A stretch of 64,000 nucleotides of DNA from NCBI RefSeq assembly GCF_051622035.1, contig NC_135361.1, positions 27,273,205 through 27,337,204 of the forward strand. Direction: 5' to 3'. Under the pieces are notes generated by a model that was given only the letters and a program-made list of their open reading frames with translations, did no database searches and had not been told where the DNA came from. This DNA is from Arctopsyche grandis. Taxonomy: Eukaryota; Arthropoda; Insecta; Trichoptera; Hydropsychidae. Below, one piece after another: positions 33,601-45,986 of the stretch (within the stretch, counting starts at the first letter, position 1; each line of letters starts with the position of its first letter). The position numbers and the translations under genes are program-made.

Positions 33601-36600
33601 TGCGCATGTCACTTCATTCACATGATCGGTTGACATAATAAACAAAATATTACATTTTAAATTATTAATTCCGTTGATCCGAATTGCGATATTTCACCGA
33701 GTGCACGAGTATGTGCACACAGGCCACTGATATATTATAATTTCAGTTTTAACCCTCGACATTTGATGTTAATCGTTGTTGTATATATATATATACACTT
33801 AAGTTCAGAGTCCATTTTTTTTTTTTTGTATTCTTTGGAATATATTAAGCTATCGCAAAATTAAATTATTCAATGAGCACAACAAAATGATCGTTTTGTA
33901 ATATAACATATGTAACTGTGCGTTCAGAATTTGAATGCAAGGACAAAATCGCTTCACAGCGTTTATCGGTCTATTGTCTGGACTAGAACACAATTTGGAA
34001 CAGTCCGGACTTATCCAAACGTTTCAATGTTTTATTTTTATTTATTTATTCTTTGGGAAACACAGCACAGCCGATGTATCCAATTTTATATTATCTTACG
34101 ATGCCGTAATCGAGATATCCCTGAACGACATCTATAGTATTAAACTTGTACATATATAAATTTTCAAATAGTGATGACATGGATAGGATGGTTTTTGCCA
34201 ATCTGTTGAATCGTTTCATCAATGAAAACAGATAAATTTTCAAACTTTGATGGTAACGATCGACTTAATAATCAATAATAAATATCCAAATCTGACCAGC
34301 AGCACTGGAGATAATACTCGGAATAAATTATTTTCAATCAAGGTCAAACCCGAGTTTGAATGCTTAGCATTAATGCAACCACCAAACTATATTGTTGGCT
34401 AATTTGAATTGTATAGGTTTCCGTCACATTCAGAAACCAGCTAACTTTGTCAACGAATTGCTCAGTTTTTATAAACTTGTCTACTATTTTTTACGGATAC
34501 TAATTGTAGCCTTCTATAGTTTCCTCATACAAAAACCGGTTTGGTTAGGATGCTGCAGTACTTCATCTTGTATGCGCGATCTGCGCTTGATTTGATGACA
34601 GTTTTGATGAACTGATTATGAATCAAGTATGTTCAGACGATAAAATAGAATTCCTTTCGTCTAAAATGAGATATATTTTCTCGTTTTTTAATGAAATTCA
34701 AGTTTTTACGACGAGCATACAACATTAATACTTGAATGAATCAATTGGCTGACACTATACAGGAAAAGTTTATAATAAAACTGAAGAGTTAAAAAAAGTG
34801 ACTATATTGATCAGGTGTTTTGCAATAAATCATGACGAAATATAAAAATAGCAAACACTAGGTGAAGTTAAGTTGATTTGCGACTATTTTTTAAGTAAAT
34901 TTCGCAATGTATTATCAAAAACGCATCGTCCGATCCTAATTCTACTGATGAGTGTGACCAATTTTAGCCAAAAGTTTTGGTTTAATGGTAGTAGTGTAAT
35001 TGTAATTTTCATATTGAATTTGTTGTATTTTTCATTTTAGGCATTTCCATATTATTTCAATTGTATCATGTGAAATACGATATTGATAATGAAATGTTTA
35101 CATTTATAAACTGCTCACGATATATTTTATTATATGAGCCGTTATAATTAAAAGTGGCATAAGTTTCCTTCATTTCGAGAAATATCTCGCAAAACATTAA
35201 ATATAATATTTTGCGTTTAACAATGTTTAAAAATATTGTTGGCCTGTAATACGTTTATTAAGCTTTTCCAAGATTCTGGACATATTGAATTAAAATTAGT
35301 GATAACAATTTGGCAATTAAGTCAAATAGAAATAGTGTTTTTGAACTGAAAATTGGACTTTCGCCACTTTCAAATATAATGGGGTCATATAGTCGAATAT
35401 ATTTTACTTTTTATAATTTAAAGCCAGGTTAATTGAATGTATCTAAATTATTGTAATAATTTGTAATATACAATGTATAAGTTAGCCCTAGTGTCGATTT
35501 TGAATGATGTGTTATGGAACAATGGCAAATATGAGAATAACAATAAGTTAGCTCGTATTGTTCGGAAACATTCCAACTGTAAACTGAAATATTAGGGGTC
35601 ATGTATTGTGTTCTATAAGAAAAGGTACTTATTGGTTCTAAGGGGGCAACCGATCATTTACTCCGACTCTTGGCGAGCTTGCCAAATTCATGTAACTGCT
35701 GGTTGAATCACTGTTATCGATCACAGACAATACAAGGATAAAATATCACCGAAAACACTCCAGGGGGTGAGTTTTGACTATCTAAAAAAAACGTACGTTT
35801 TGTATACTTGATGCTCGGTTGCGCCCGTATAACCAACAAGTACCGAGGGATGTTTTATACAAATGATTAAGTTGTGGAATACAAATTGAAATGGATGAGA
35901 CAAGCTTGTGTTATTCAAAAATAATTCATTCTAATTGAAAAGCATAAAAAATTTACCTTTGAGCGAGTCATCAATATTTGTTCAACATTTCATTCGCAAT
36001 CATTCAACTATCTAACAAATGTTGTTTTGTTTTTTTTTTTTGAACAATAGAGTATGAATGCATATTCACTTTGTATCATTGTTCCATTTTTAAATGACTT
36101 ACTATTATGGACAATTGTCGCTTTGACTCCCCACTCTAACTTTTACATGTCGCATGACTTATTCCATACTCTCTTGTTCATAAGTTTCTCATTCATATTA
36201 CTAATCAACATTTACAGCCATTTACCATACACTGCCGGATGAAGGTCTCTGTTTTACGCAACTCACATTAATTTTTCTGATTTTATCCATCCATCTCCCA
36301 TTTTAACCTTCCTTACGCTCTTTTGCGTCCTTTTGGGTACCATTCGAGCACTTCTTTCGTCCATTCTTCTAACTACGTGACCCACCTATTGCTATTTCAA
36401 TCTCTTCACTCTCTCCATCAATTCAACTACCCTTGTCATACTTCTTCTAAAAAATCCTCACCGGGGCAAGCATTTTTTTCTCCCCCCCCCCCCTAAAATT
36501 AGCAAAGAAACAAACAATATATGTATATATTATTTTATGGCAAAATGATCTCGATTTGTAAATCTCAAGTATTTATAACTTGAAATATATAGTAAATTAC

Positions 36601-39600
36601 AAGAAATTCTGTATTTTTTTTAGTTCGTATCTTTATGCGTTCAGAAAAAAAATTTATTTGTATAGAAAGCATTGTCTTAAACGCAACGTGTTCTATTCCG
36701 GTCAGGCTGAAATCTTATTATTAATTACTAGTGTTGGGCCCGTTGATTTCAACGGGTGGTTTCGAAAAGGAATTGAAACTCGAATAAAAATAAAGTTAAA
36801 GATGTTGAATCGAATCCCCAGCGCCGTAAAAAAAAAGTTCTATATATACTGTTCGATGCGAATTTTTCCGCTAGGAAAATAGACCGAAATAATATACTGC
36901 CATCTATTGAAAATGTATTTAATTAATTAATTTTTCTACTTAACTTATTAAACAATTAAATATGAATATTAAATGAAATATATTTAAAAGGTATTTGAAA
37001 AAATTGGACCGCGTGGGGGATCGAACTCATGACCGATGACACATTTCTTTTATTTATTTTTTATTTAATAACTTAATATGCCAACACCCATGCGATGGTA
37101 TATCATCGGGTACAACACTAGTAATACTTATAAACGTTACAATATCGTATAATTGGTCCGCTGTATGTAGGAAGACACTTAGGAAAAACTTGCATGCTGT
37201 CCCTTACACCACCTCTCGACCAATAGCATTTCGTACAGATAATAAAACATTATCTGTACGAAATATGGGTTAAGTTTTACTTAAGTGTCTTTATTGCATC
37301 GTATATATGGACTATAGTTGTTGAAATTTCTTATTCGCACACATACAATAAAACATCTATTAACTGAATGTTAAATGTTTATATGGATTGGATAATATTA
37401 TTTGATTCAAAGCTCTAGTTGTTTTTTATTTATTACTTTTTCTTTTTAAAAGTTTTATTAATTGTTTTTATATTATGGTTATTAAATTAAGTAACACTCT
37501 CTGCAACTGTAGCTTTGATGAAAATTAAAACGAAACAATTCTCATTTGTTTTCTGTTGCGTTAATGTATTATATTTTTTTTATGAATAGGCATGGGAGGC
37601 GGCGGCATGCCACCAGGCTTCTTCCCAAACTCTCCTCTTAGACCGTCACCTCCAGCACATGGACCGGCGCCGGGCCAGCCGAGTCCTCAGTTGCTCGGAG
37701 GCCCCCAACCGTTCATGGGTCCTTGGTATCCACCGGGACCCGGCCCACGACCCTCAGTACGAATGCCAATGCCCAACGACTTTAACGGCCCCCCAGGTAC
37801 ACGACAATCCCACAAACTTTAAACCGACACTACTTAATTTTTTAATACACAAATAATCTAAACGGACGCATCGTTGTTCAGGTCAACCCATGATGGGTAA
37901 CAGTATGGAGCGAGGCGGTCCACCCGGTATGATGAATCCTCGCATGAATCCACCCAGAGGGCCCGGCATGGGTCCGATGAGTCCCGGCGGCTACGGACCG
38001 GCCATGAGAGGACCACCACCCCAAGGTCCAGGCATGTGCTTTTACCGTGTGTTCGATTATTGAAAATTTGACGGAAATAGGTGCTAATATGTTGGGGTAT
38101 CGTTGAACAGGAATGCCTCCCGGAATGGGTATGACTCCTCGGGCGGCGTGGCAGGGCGGAGCCGGCGGTTCTATCAATTACTCGTCGAGTTCGCCCGGCA
38201 CGTACGGTGGCCCCCCAGGATCCAACGGCCCCCCAGGTCCCGGCACGCCAATCATGCCAAGTCCGCAGGACTCCAGCAATTCAGGTATTATTTTTACTAT
38301 ATCGATTTTTTCATACATAATCGTCAAAATTGTATCACAATATATGATTAACACGCGTGGAGTGGTAAGCATCAATATATATGTATGTATATATATATAT
38401 ATATAATTTTAATATTTCTCAATATGTTTTAAAATAATACAAAAAAAAAAAAAGAAGTGCACTGTCGACATTGTTAAATTTTATTTTCATTCCTGGTTCG
38501 TTCTGAGCATTACTTACTTTGTGATTCGTTGGATTGAAATTTTGTTTTTAACTGTTGTTTTTTAAATTTTGTTAAATTTTTGTAAATAATCAGAGATGAA
38601 TTTGTTGTGTTCAGTTATCTGTCTGTCTGTCTGTTTGTGTCTGTCCATCTGTCGCACTCTGTATTTATGCATAGTAAATTGAAAATTTTGGTTAGGTGGT
38701 GAGGGGATGTACACTCTGATGAAGCCAGTTGGCGGAGCAGGTGGTCTTGGGGCGGAATTTCCACTCGGAGGGGCCGACCATGCGCCCCCACCACCCTCGC
38801 AAGAAGGTCAGCAAGAAATTAACGTAAAAATTCTGCTGAAATAAATTTAATACAAAAAAAAAAAAAAAAAAACAAACACTTTATGCATATTATACTAGTG
38901 TCACCCATGTCTCAGACACGCGGAGAGAATAACAGAAAGTACTGAAATGACACACGGATTAGTTTAGTAAATGGTAGGTAAATAAAGCTTGGCAGGAATT
39001 TGCTATAATTTAATCAAAAACAAAAAAAAATACGACATTAACAATGTTCGGCTTTACTTTACTACGTACTCGATACATTTACGTGGTTTTATTTTCTTTT
39101 CCTTATATACATATATCTATTGACACTAATAGCTTAGATGAAAGCTACTAATGCCGCTCGTAACAATCCACCATTAATCTGTTGCCAGAACCGCGTACAA
39201 ATCACGTAGATGATAAATAAATTTGCATCCGAATATTCCACTGGCAAGAGGTTGATTTAATAACTAAAATACCTGTTATTTTCGATGGTCATATTGTATG
39301 TAGTATTGATTTCGAGTTTAATAATAAATTATTTTTTTTTGTGGTTATTACTATTATCCGTTTGATTTGGTAATAAGAGATTAACTCGATTAACATCGTT
39401 GAATGAATTTCGCAAACTTTTTTCTTTTATTCTTTTCCGACGTCCCGTTTTGTTTTGTTTTTTATTTTATAGTATTCGTGTTCACTAATTGTACATGATC
39501 TACAGGCTTGGGAGGAGTGGACGGAATGAAATCATCCCCCGGAGGTGTAGGAGGAGGAGGCGGGGTTGGCGGTGGCCCTGCTACACCGCGCGAAGACTCT

Positions 39601-40882
39601 GCCTCCGGAATGGCTGACTACAACCTCGGTATAGAGCTACTTATACAAAGAATATAATAAAAATGAAAAAAAAAAAAACAAAACAGTCTCATCGAATCTT
39701 AACCCTTTGCGGTCGCAAGGCTCCCCTGGTTCACCACCGTTCTGAGTTGGTACTGGTCGCAAGGATCCCTGGGTTCACCATTTCACTTATTGGAATTCTG
39801 ACGTCGAGTGTTTCTCTAACCCGTGTACGATGCTCAACGACATCGAGCCGGATGGCCGAGTATTCGGACGACCTCGTTAGTTCCAGTCATACGATACGAA
39901 TGTGCACCGACACGACTGACTGTGGGGTCGGCCGAACACTCGCCCATCCCCCCCCACCAGACACCACCCGTTTGACGAATTCGCTTGAAAGATTTCATCA
40001 TTCTTCCGAGTTGCGGGAGTAATGTCAATTGTCAATTATTGCATTCAGCTTCGAAGCGGGCATTCTGCATTCATCCGCATTGTGCCCAATTCGAAACACA
40101 ATAAAGTTCATAGACGAAATTCGACAAGATCAGCGGTGGAGAACCTACATATAACATACGCGCCAAGTGTTTCTTCATTGGCATGTGACATTTAAAAATA
40201 ATCTTTGAAAATGGTCATTTTATATATATATATATAATATATAAGCCTTTTGCTGAAAGAGTGCTGCTACCGATTCGAGTTGAATTTTAGACTTTTGGGC
40301 ACATATGCTAAAGAGGTTCACCACTGCTGCATACGATATGTTGCAACTGCACTGCCAGAACGTTTTCTTTTTGATTGCAAAGTGACGTCTAATATCATAA
40401 AGCGAGCAATGGAAAGCGATCTGGCAGTGCGTGGAGTACTGAGAATTTTAAAACGGTAGTTATTTTACAATAAAGTGTACCTGAAATGTATTAAAAAAAA
40501 CAATCAGTTTCAAACACGATTTGCATAGTTTTTTTTTTTTGTTCTCTCTTCAAATAAAGAAGATTATTCTCTGTTGATATTATATTAAATAGTAAAAACG
40601 AATTCCGACCAGGCTAACTAAACGCATGCCGCAAATGATTCCGTCCGGAAAGGGTTAAAAGTCGCTCGCGTTGTGTATGTGTTGTGTGTGTGTGGAATAT
40701 CGTGTGTTGCTCATTCCGACATTCCTTATGTTTTTTTCTTTGAAGGTGGTTTCGGCGGACCAGGCGGCGACCAGAACGATCAGACTGAGTCGGCCGCGAT
40801 TCTCAAAATCAAAGAGAGCATGCAAGAGGAGGCCAAACGTTTCGAAAAAGATTCGGACCATCCCGACTACTTCATGCAGTAG
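27675..40882 (+). CDS. Ssdp: Sequence-specific single-stranded DNA-binding protein (Ssdp/SSBP2-4)
   Basis: Seven coding exons: 27675-28029, 37590-37796, 37882-38031 (or 38025), 38111-38284, 38696-38806, 39506-39628, 40746-40882; 418 residues. Exon 1 encodes the LUFS domain with its LisH helix ([20 protein letters not shown], then [20 protein letters not shown]). The rest is a Pro/Gly/Met-rich tail with [14 protein letters not shown]-, [15 protein letters not shown]- and MYTLMKP-type segments, like SSBP3. Ssdp binds the LIM-domain cofactor Chip/LDB and Pygopus in nuclear enhancer complexes. Every junction splits a Gly codon in phase 1. Intron 1 is about 9.5 kb and full of MITEs. The intron 3 donor is ambiguous (see 38025). 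The C-terminus [20 protein letters not shown] is helical and unlike the vertebrate ending. Confidence 0.93.
28860..29367. mobile_element. Family B MITE, first copy in the nest, interrupted
   Basis: Starts GTGACGAGCC and follows the same path as 29764-30017 as far as GCGCGCGCACATTAATAGT, where the TTAA element C is inserted, then continues to GTATGTACCGTTT. Its distal arm is absent, replaced by element E. Confidence 0.65.
29033..29354. mobile_element. piggyBac-type TTAA MITE (family C) inside B
   Basis: TTAA at both ends (29033-29036, 29351-29354). Inner ends are CCTTTCCACCGCG and GCGGGCAAAGGG. The neighbouring B copy has a single uninterrupted TTAA at the same place (about 29952-29955). Non-coding. 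Confidence 0.75.
29365..29757. mobile_element. Family E foldback MITE
   Basis: Long imperfect palindrome. Ends GTTTGG...CTCTAAAATGGCCAG and the inverted CTGGCGATTTTAGAG. Inner arms share GATAGATTGCACATCAGATG and GTGCACAGATGCA. It sits between the two B copies. No coding content. Confidence 0.65.
29764..30017. mobile_element. Family B MITE, complete second copy
   Basis: 254 bp from GTGACGAGCC to GGCTCGTCAC. Internal blocks GATCTTAAGTCGAAAGATC and GGAACAGGCTTTTCCTCCCG match 7043-7434 and 28860. It serves as the empty-site reference for element C. Confidence 0.75.
30536..31028 (+). mobile_element. piggyBac-type TTAA MITE (family C), full copy
   Basis: 493 bp bounded by TTAA. Ends CCGTTTGCCCGCGGC and GCTGCGGGCAAAGGG. 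It aligns along its whole length, in opposite orientation, with 50442-50927 in Sra-1. The left flank (CGAAAATCGAAAGATC) is family B sequence, so it too landed in a B element. Confidence 0.75.
31035..31200 (+). mobile_element. Half copy of TTAA MITE family H
   Basis: TTAACACTATGGTGGCTGCTG starts a block matching the left arm of 51488-51829; the right arm is missing. It abuts the family C copy. Confidence 0.6.
31201..33223. other. AT-rich part of Ssdp intron 1
   Basis: No gene. Around 31310-31340 and 33095-33145 a GAGCGAAGCC(G/A)GGTAAAA...ACTAGT block recurs (also reversed at 44280), the end of an unidentified dispersed element. A short inverted repeat of ACATTTCTC(G)GTGGCACC type lies near 32035-32095. 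Confidence 0.4.
33224..33513. mobile_element. Family I MITE
   Basis: Ends TAAGGGCGAAAACACGG and (reverse complement) GGCGAAATCACACAGAGG. The internal CACCGAAAACAGTCCAAGAGG block matches the copies at 35639-35830 and 51830-52084. Non-coding. Confidence 0.6.
34150..34400 (-). repeat. Old SINE copy, minus strand
   Basis: On the minus strand a CAAACTCGGGTTTGACC B-box-like region precedes the shared body GATGAAACGATTCAACAGATTGGC. More diverged than the 21260 and 24425 copies. Confidence 0.5.
34401..35638. other. AT-rich part of Ssdp intron 1
   Basis: Nothing supportable. A CATCGTCCGATCCTAATTCTACTGATG block (34924-34950) has a diverged reverse-complement match at about 30408-30440. Confidence 0.4.
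35639..35830. mobile_element. Diverged family I MITE
   Basis: AGGGGGCAACCGATC and a GTTGCGCCCG end bracket the family block ACCGAAAACACTCCAGGGGG. The ends are decayed. Confidence 0.45.
36727..37122. mobile_element. Short element with ACTAGTGTTG inverted ends
   Basis: ACTAGTGTTG at 36727 and its complement ending at 37122 bound ~396 bp; the next ~15 bp of each end also match partly. Inside, GGGGGATCGAACTCATGACC (about 37016) looks like a pol III B box, so this may be a SINE-like element. No coding sequence. Confidence 0.5.
37228..37264. repeat. Perfect hairpin, 16-nt arms, 5-nt loop
   Basis: ATTTCGTACAGATAAT, loop AAAAC, then the exact complement. It lies in Ssdp intron 1 about 330 bp before exon 2. 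Confidence 0.8.
38020..38036 (+). other. Ambiguous 5' splice site of Ssdp intron 3
   Basis: Two donors would keep frame: CAAG|GTCCAG (exon end 38025) and CCAG|GCATGT (exon end 38031). The second is a GC donor and restores GPGMPPGM, which matches the GPGMPGM of vertebrate SSBP3 as recalled. The acceptor AACAG|GAATGCC at 38110 is unambiguous. Confidence 0.55.
39699..40658. mobile_element. piggyBac-type TTAA element in Ssdp last intron
   Basis: TTAA at both ends with CCCTTTGCGGTCGC and (reverse complement) CCCTTTCCGGACGG. The 960-bp interior includes a plus-strand frame at 40250-40459 that I do not recognise. It ends about 90 bp before the last Ssdp exon. Confidence 0.65.
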
Positions 40883-41309
40883 TGTGGACCGGGCGCGCTC
40901 AGCGACGGTCCGACGGTGTGGAGACCAGGGTGCCTCCGATATATGCGTGTCGTCTTCTTTACCCCCTCACCCCACCCCAAACCCCCCCCCCCACCCCGGC
41001 TAGTTGGGTTTTGTGACGCCATCTTTTGTTTGTTTGAATGTTGTGTGTGTTGACTTTTTGCCCGGCGGGCGCTTGTTGTGCGCGAGGTGTGTTTTTTTGA
41101 GCAATCGGAAGTTTTTTTTTTTTTTTTGTAAATCGACGTTTGTACTCTCGAACCTCTAAATCGATCGATCGATATATAAGCGTGTGGCATACCTATTTGA
41201 TATTTTAGATAATTTATTATTATTGTGTTGAGGCATTTGACGATACCTAAAGGTCGTAAGTGGTTTTTTTTTTTTTTTTTTTATTATTATTTTTTATGAG
41301 CGAACGTTG

Positions 41310-41341
<32 letters not shown>

Positions 41342-43350
41342 GGTCTACGTGTGAATGTGCGTTTAAATCAAGTTATTATTTTGTGTAAATTATGAAAATA
41401 AAAAAATTGAACATATTTATATATTTACATTTTATATACGTGTATTCAAATTTTACATTTGTTTTGACGAAATATGATAGATAGTGTATAAATAATATAC
41501 AGCGTTTTATATATTCATATAAAATTTTATTTAAAATTGCCGTTTTAAATTTTTCACTATGATCAAATGTGATTTTTTTTTATTACGATCTCTCTTTTGT
41601 TTTATTTTTTATGTTTTTGAATTGAAAACAAGATGGCGTCATAATTACGTGTGATTGTGATTATGTTCGGTATAATTTTGCTAGTGTCTTTCATTTTATG
41701 AACTTTATACACCGATTTTTATTGATTTTATAAATATATATGTAATATATATATACATTTATTTTGATTCGCCGTGTGAACGGATCGCACCAGTTGTAGT
41801 TAGTGTGGAATAAATATCTTTTATTGAATATTGTAGAGATGAAAACAGTAAACTTTTTACTTAGGTATATACTGCTAATATTAATTATTGATATGTAATA
41901 AGATAACTATTATTATTATTTTTATTTATGTGTATATATATATATGTATATTTATATATATATACATATATGTACATGTAAATATGTATATGTGTATATA
42001 TATTATATATAATATAGTTTTACAGGGGTATCACGAAAATGGCATAATTTAAAAGAAATGGTGATAATTGTAAAAAAAATAAAAAAAATCACCCATATTG
42101 CTGCTACGAAATCGTACTATGTATTATTTTATGATACGCCTGTCTCGTCATCGATGATCTGAAATTTAAGCATGCGACAGATTTTTCATCTATCTACAGA
42201 TCTGTGTTTTTTTTCTTTTGTATTTTGTAATCTTATTGTGCTTGTACGCAATTACCAAAGTGTCGTGGACGACTGCGATAAGTATCAGGGTTATTCGCCG
42301 TTCTAGGACTAAATCTAGAATTAATGAAATGTTTTAAATATTTGTATAAAGATTTTAAGAAGTTTAAATTTCGTTTTATTCTTTTTTTTATTTATTTTTT
42401 ATTGATTTTTAGGGCAGTTTTTTATACCCGTGTATGTTTTATAATCGTTTTTTTCTACCAATATATTTCAAATAAGGGATAAGCGACAAAATTAAATTAA
42501 ATAGCGAAAAAAAGTCTGTAGATAGATAAATAAATAACCATAATTCATATCTAATAGAAGTACTTTTTTGTATTTTAAAAAAAATAATAAAATGGGTGAT
42601 TTTAAAAGTTTTACTATATAGAAACACAATGGGTTGTTTGGATCTAGGCAATAGTGATGAATATCTCGTAGAATGTATTTTTTTAATTTATACTTGCGGG
42701 ATTGAATGCGTGTAATGTGGACATACGTACGTAATGGGACAGTCCTTGTTTGTTTACGGAGGAAATTTACGAGTCGTTTTCACCCCTCGGAATATTTTCC
42801 AAGAAAATCGTCGAAGAAAATTTTTTACATGTACGTGTTCAACATTCCCAATATAGACGAATATAACTTATATGGACCTCATTTAATTTAATTTTTCACT
42901 TGGAATTGCACTATCGAGTGTTCCAAGTTTACATCTATGATTGGAAAATCTTCAGAAGAATATCTGACAAAATTTCATACCACAACAAATAAGGACTGCC
43001 CTAAAGGTATAAACATGTTAGTGCATTATTTATTTTTATTTTTTCGTGAACAAAGCGTAAAGTTGCAAATATGATTCTAGCAAATCTCGACTGAATAAAA
43101 TTATATATATAACAAAAAAAAAACACTACTTTATATTCATTGAATTATGAAAATATGAATTATTTTGGGCTTTGCGATTTGTCATCACACACACGTATGT
43201 TTGTGTTTATCGGAATTATCAATAATTAAAAAAAAAAAAGGTATTACTATTATTATTGTAATAGTGATTGATTTCCTATAGTTAGAATTATTCATTAAAT
43301 AAAAATATTGTGAATTTGGTTTATGTTGTATGTTTTTTTTTTTTTTTTTT
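40883..43350 (+). other. Probable long Ssdp 3' UTR and flank
   Basis: Starts GC-rich, then becomes extremely AT-rich with TA microsatellites (41310-41345, 41935-42015). Several AATAAA signals occur, for example near 41395, 41808 and 43298, so the true end cannot be chosen. No further coding sequence. Confidence 0.4.
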
Positions 43351-44275
43351 TGTATAAATATAATTTATATAGAAATGATTTATATTTGGTATACTTTACA
43401 TTATTGTCTATTTATGTAAATTCTTTCATCTCCATTATAATAACAATACATTCGTTTAGGCATTTTCGTATGAAGTATGTGTTATAAAATTTGCCAAAAA
43501 ATATATAAACATAGTTAAATATGAATTGCGGTATAATAGTCCATAAATAGCTTGATGCGTGACCATTTTACATAAAGGTGCGAGAAATATATGCATCTCG
43601 ATGAAATAATATGGGGGATGGAAGAACACCCCCCCACCCCGCCCTCGTGTATGCATTTTTATTTTATAAGATGAAATATCTTTTTAAATTGTTTACACAA
43701 CATGTGTCCCATCTCCCTTTTGCATTTATGGTGTGTACACGTAATTTTTTTACTACTTGACAACTATTATTATACAATAACAAAAAAATAGAATTTTTAT
43801 AATTTTATATAATATCAGTGTTTCATTGTGCTCTTTGTAAATAATTTATTTTTTGTGTATTGTGTTATTAATTTCGTACATGCGCTTTAATGCATTTGGG
43901 AGAGATGTTCACCGAGCGTATTTTGAAGATTCGCTGCTGTACATGAAATATTATTGAAATTCATTCACCCTTGGAAAGTTCTAAAAAAAATGTCTGTTTT
44001 TAAATTAAAATTGTATACAAATATTTATTTTGTTTTATTTTTTCATGTAACCGTTTAAAGATTCACTTATTTATTATATTTACAGCAAATGGATGTAGAG
44101 ATGTGGTGGAAAAATATGTTAATACATTTTTCATGAGTGCATTCAAGAGTCATGTCAACATGACCCTGACTTGATTTTGACTTCTTTTGCCAATTTACGA
44201 ATATCTCTGGAGTACTAATACAGGGTAGATAATATAGTGATAGTCATTGACTTTTACTTTTATTTATAAATACAC
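43351..44275. other. AT-rich intergenic sequence
   Basis: No gene or element recognised. A C-rich patch lies at 43628-43645. Confidence 0.4.
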
Positions 44276-44279
44276 TAGT

Positions 44280-44480
44280 GGTTTTACCCAGCTTCGCTCG
44301 GTATTTGTAATATAAGCTGCTTAAACATGGCTAACATTCATAGAAGTAGAATGCATAGAATCGCTCTCAGCCTCCGAAAATGTTGCTACAAAAACTCTGC
44401 GTGGCAGTTTGTTCATTGTTTGCTAAACTTTGTCTCTCTCTTCGACGATACTTTTGTTAACAATGACCATTCTATGCTAA
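44280..44480 (-). repeat. Family D fragment with empty insertion site
   Basis: Reverse complement of the D arms at 28.1 and 30.1 kb joined without element A. The CAATG target appears once (44414-44418). Preceded by the TTTTACCCAGCTTCGCTCGG block also seen reversed at 31310 and 33120. Confidence 0.7.
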
Positions 44481-44889
44481 CATTTTATTAAATTTATTTG
44501 AGTACTTTTATTTTGTTTATATTTATTTGAATATTCATTTGTTTTTTTATTAAATTTAATATCACGGATTCTACGAACCAAAACTTACATACATACAAAG
44601 TCTTTTGAAATTATATATTAGATGAAACTAATAAAATAGACGCATTTGCCATAAAGGATTCGTAAAATACCTCTATTTGAACATGAAAAAAAGACAAAAA
44701 ATAAGTAGATACACTGCGTCTCGGATCTGAATACTTTGGATATTGGTGCTACTAATTCGTTACACGTTCACTACTATACTAATTAAATATTCATATATAT
44801 TTTCCAGTAAAATAGATATGAAACTAAAAGCGAAATATAGTATTTGATGATTTAAGACTCGGGTCAAAAAAGTCATGACTGTCTCCGAC

Positions 44890-45160
44890 TTCACGGCTCT
44901 GCAATTTACTGATTATATAAATGGATCCTCCTCGGCATAGCGAGGAGATAGGAAACAGAATACATGGGTGAGAAGTGAGTCAAGAGATTGAAATGATAAT
45001 GGACAAAAACTGTTCTAATGGTAAATGGAGAGAATGTAAAAGGGTGAAAGAAGGTCACAGGAGAGATTGATGATATATCCTTATAATAGGGATGAATAGT
45101 AGCGTATCGGAGAGGCCTTCATCAAGCTGTAAATGATAACGATGAGTCATCATTGAGGAC
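44890..45160 (+). repeat. Possible LINE 3' coding relic
   Basis: In shifting frames the sequence gives GQK-, VKEGHRRD- and NRDE...IGEAFIKL-like pieces reminiscent of the C-terminal end of reverse-transcriptase LINEs. Weak; recognised only by pattern. Confidence 0.25.
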
Positions 45161-45985
45161 AATGATAAAGGGAACTTTAATAAGTGAAAAACCCTCAATA
45201 CCTAATTTATTAACGAAAGCCAATCTGTAAAATTAAAATTTCGAGTTATTTCTATATGGGAATGCCAATGGAAATTACAATTAGTTGTGTAAATGCTTTC
45301 TAAAGAAAGAAATCATGTAATTATCATTCAAGGGTCAACAAAATAGGTCAAAATAATTACTGTTTAAGTTAAAATTTATTATTTGATATGAAGGGCTGAA
45401 AACCAAGCCAGTCGAGTAAAATTTAAAAAAAATTGCTTTATATGATTTTAGCACATAAATCCAGGTTTTTTAAAAAGTTTTCTTGTTCTAGTTTGGCTTT
45501 CGGCCCGTCATATGATTGTATATTATAATAAATTTAATGAAGAATTAAAGCCACTCAGACAGCGACAGCTCCCCATCCTCCTGTGATCCTAGTACAGGTG
45601 AACGGTCATCGATGACTAGGAAAGAATTGTTAAAATCCTTTCCAAGTCCTTCTCACGCTCAGGGAACCGCGCCACGTCTCATCAACGTGACTCGTGCACT
45701 CTCTTATAGAGCGTGCTTGACGGTGAAGAAAGTACTACAGAAATGATCCTGTGGAGTACAGTCCTAAACTTGAAACTTTTTTCACGAATACTTAAGCACT
45801 AGAAATATACTACCTATAGGCTAACAATTGAGCACTTACCGACATCTATCGAAAAAAGTTCACACAAAAATATTCATCAAACTTCAAATTATTATATAAT
45901 GGCAACAAATTCGGTAAAATCAGTTTTCGGCCAGTATTCTATTGACAAAGTAGTCAGTCTATATTATTACATAAATGTCAATATA
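45161..45985. other. Intergenic sequence before the 46 kb LINE
   Basis: No gene seen. A somewhat GC-richer patch (45540-45770) has no recognisable identity. Confidence 0.35.
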
Positions 45986-45986
45986 A

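Noticed and set aside
33931-34159. Two overlapping plus-strand frames in Ssdp intron 1
   Set aside because: They are short, overlap in different frames, have no recognisable domain and sit next to an old SINE.
40250-40459. 69-codon frame inside the piggyBac-type element
   Set aside because: I do not recognise transposase motifs in it, so it is not called a gene.
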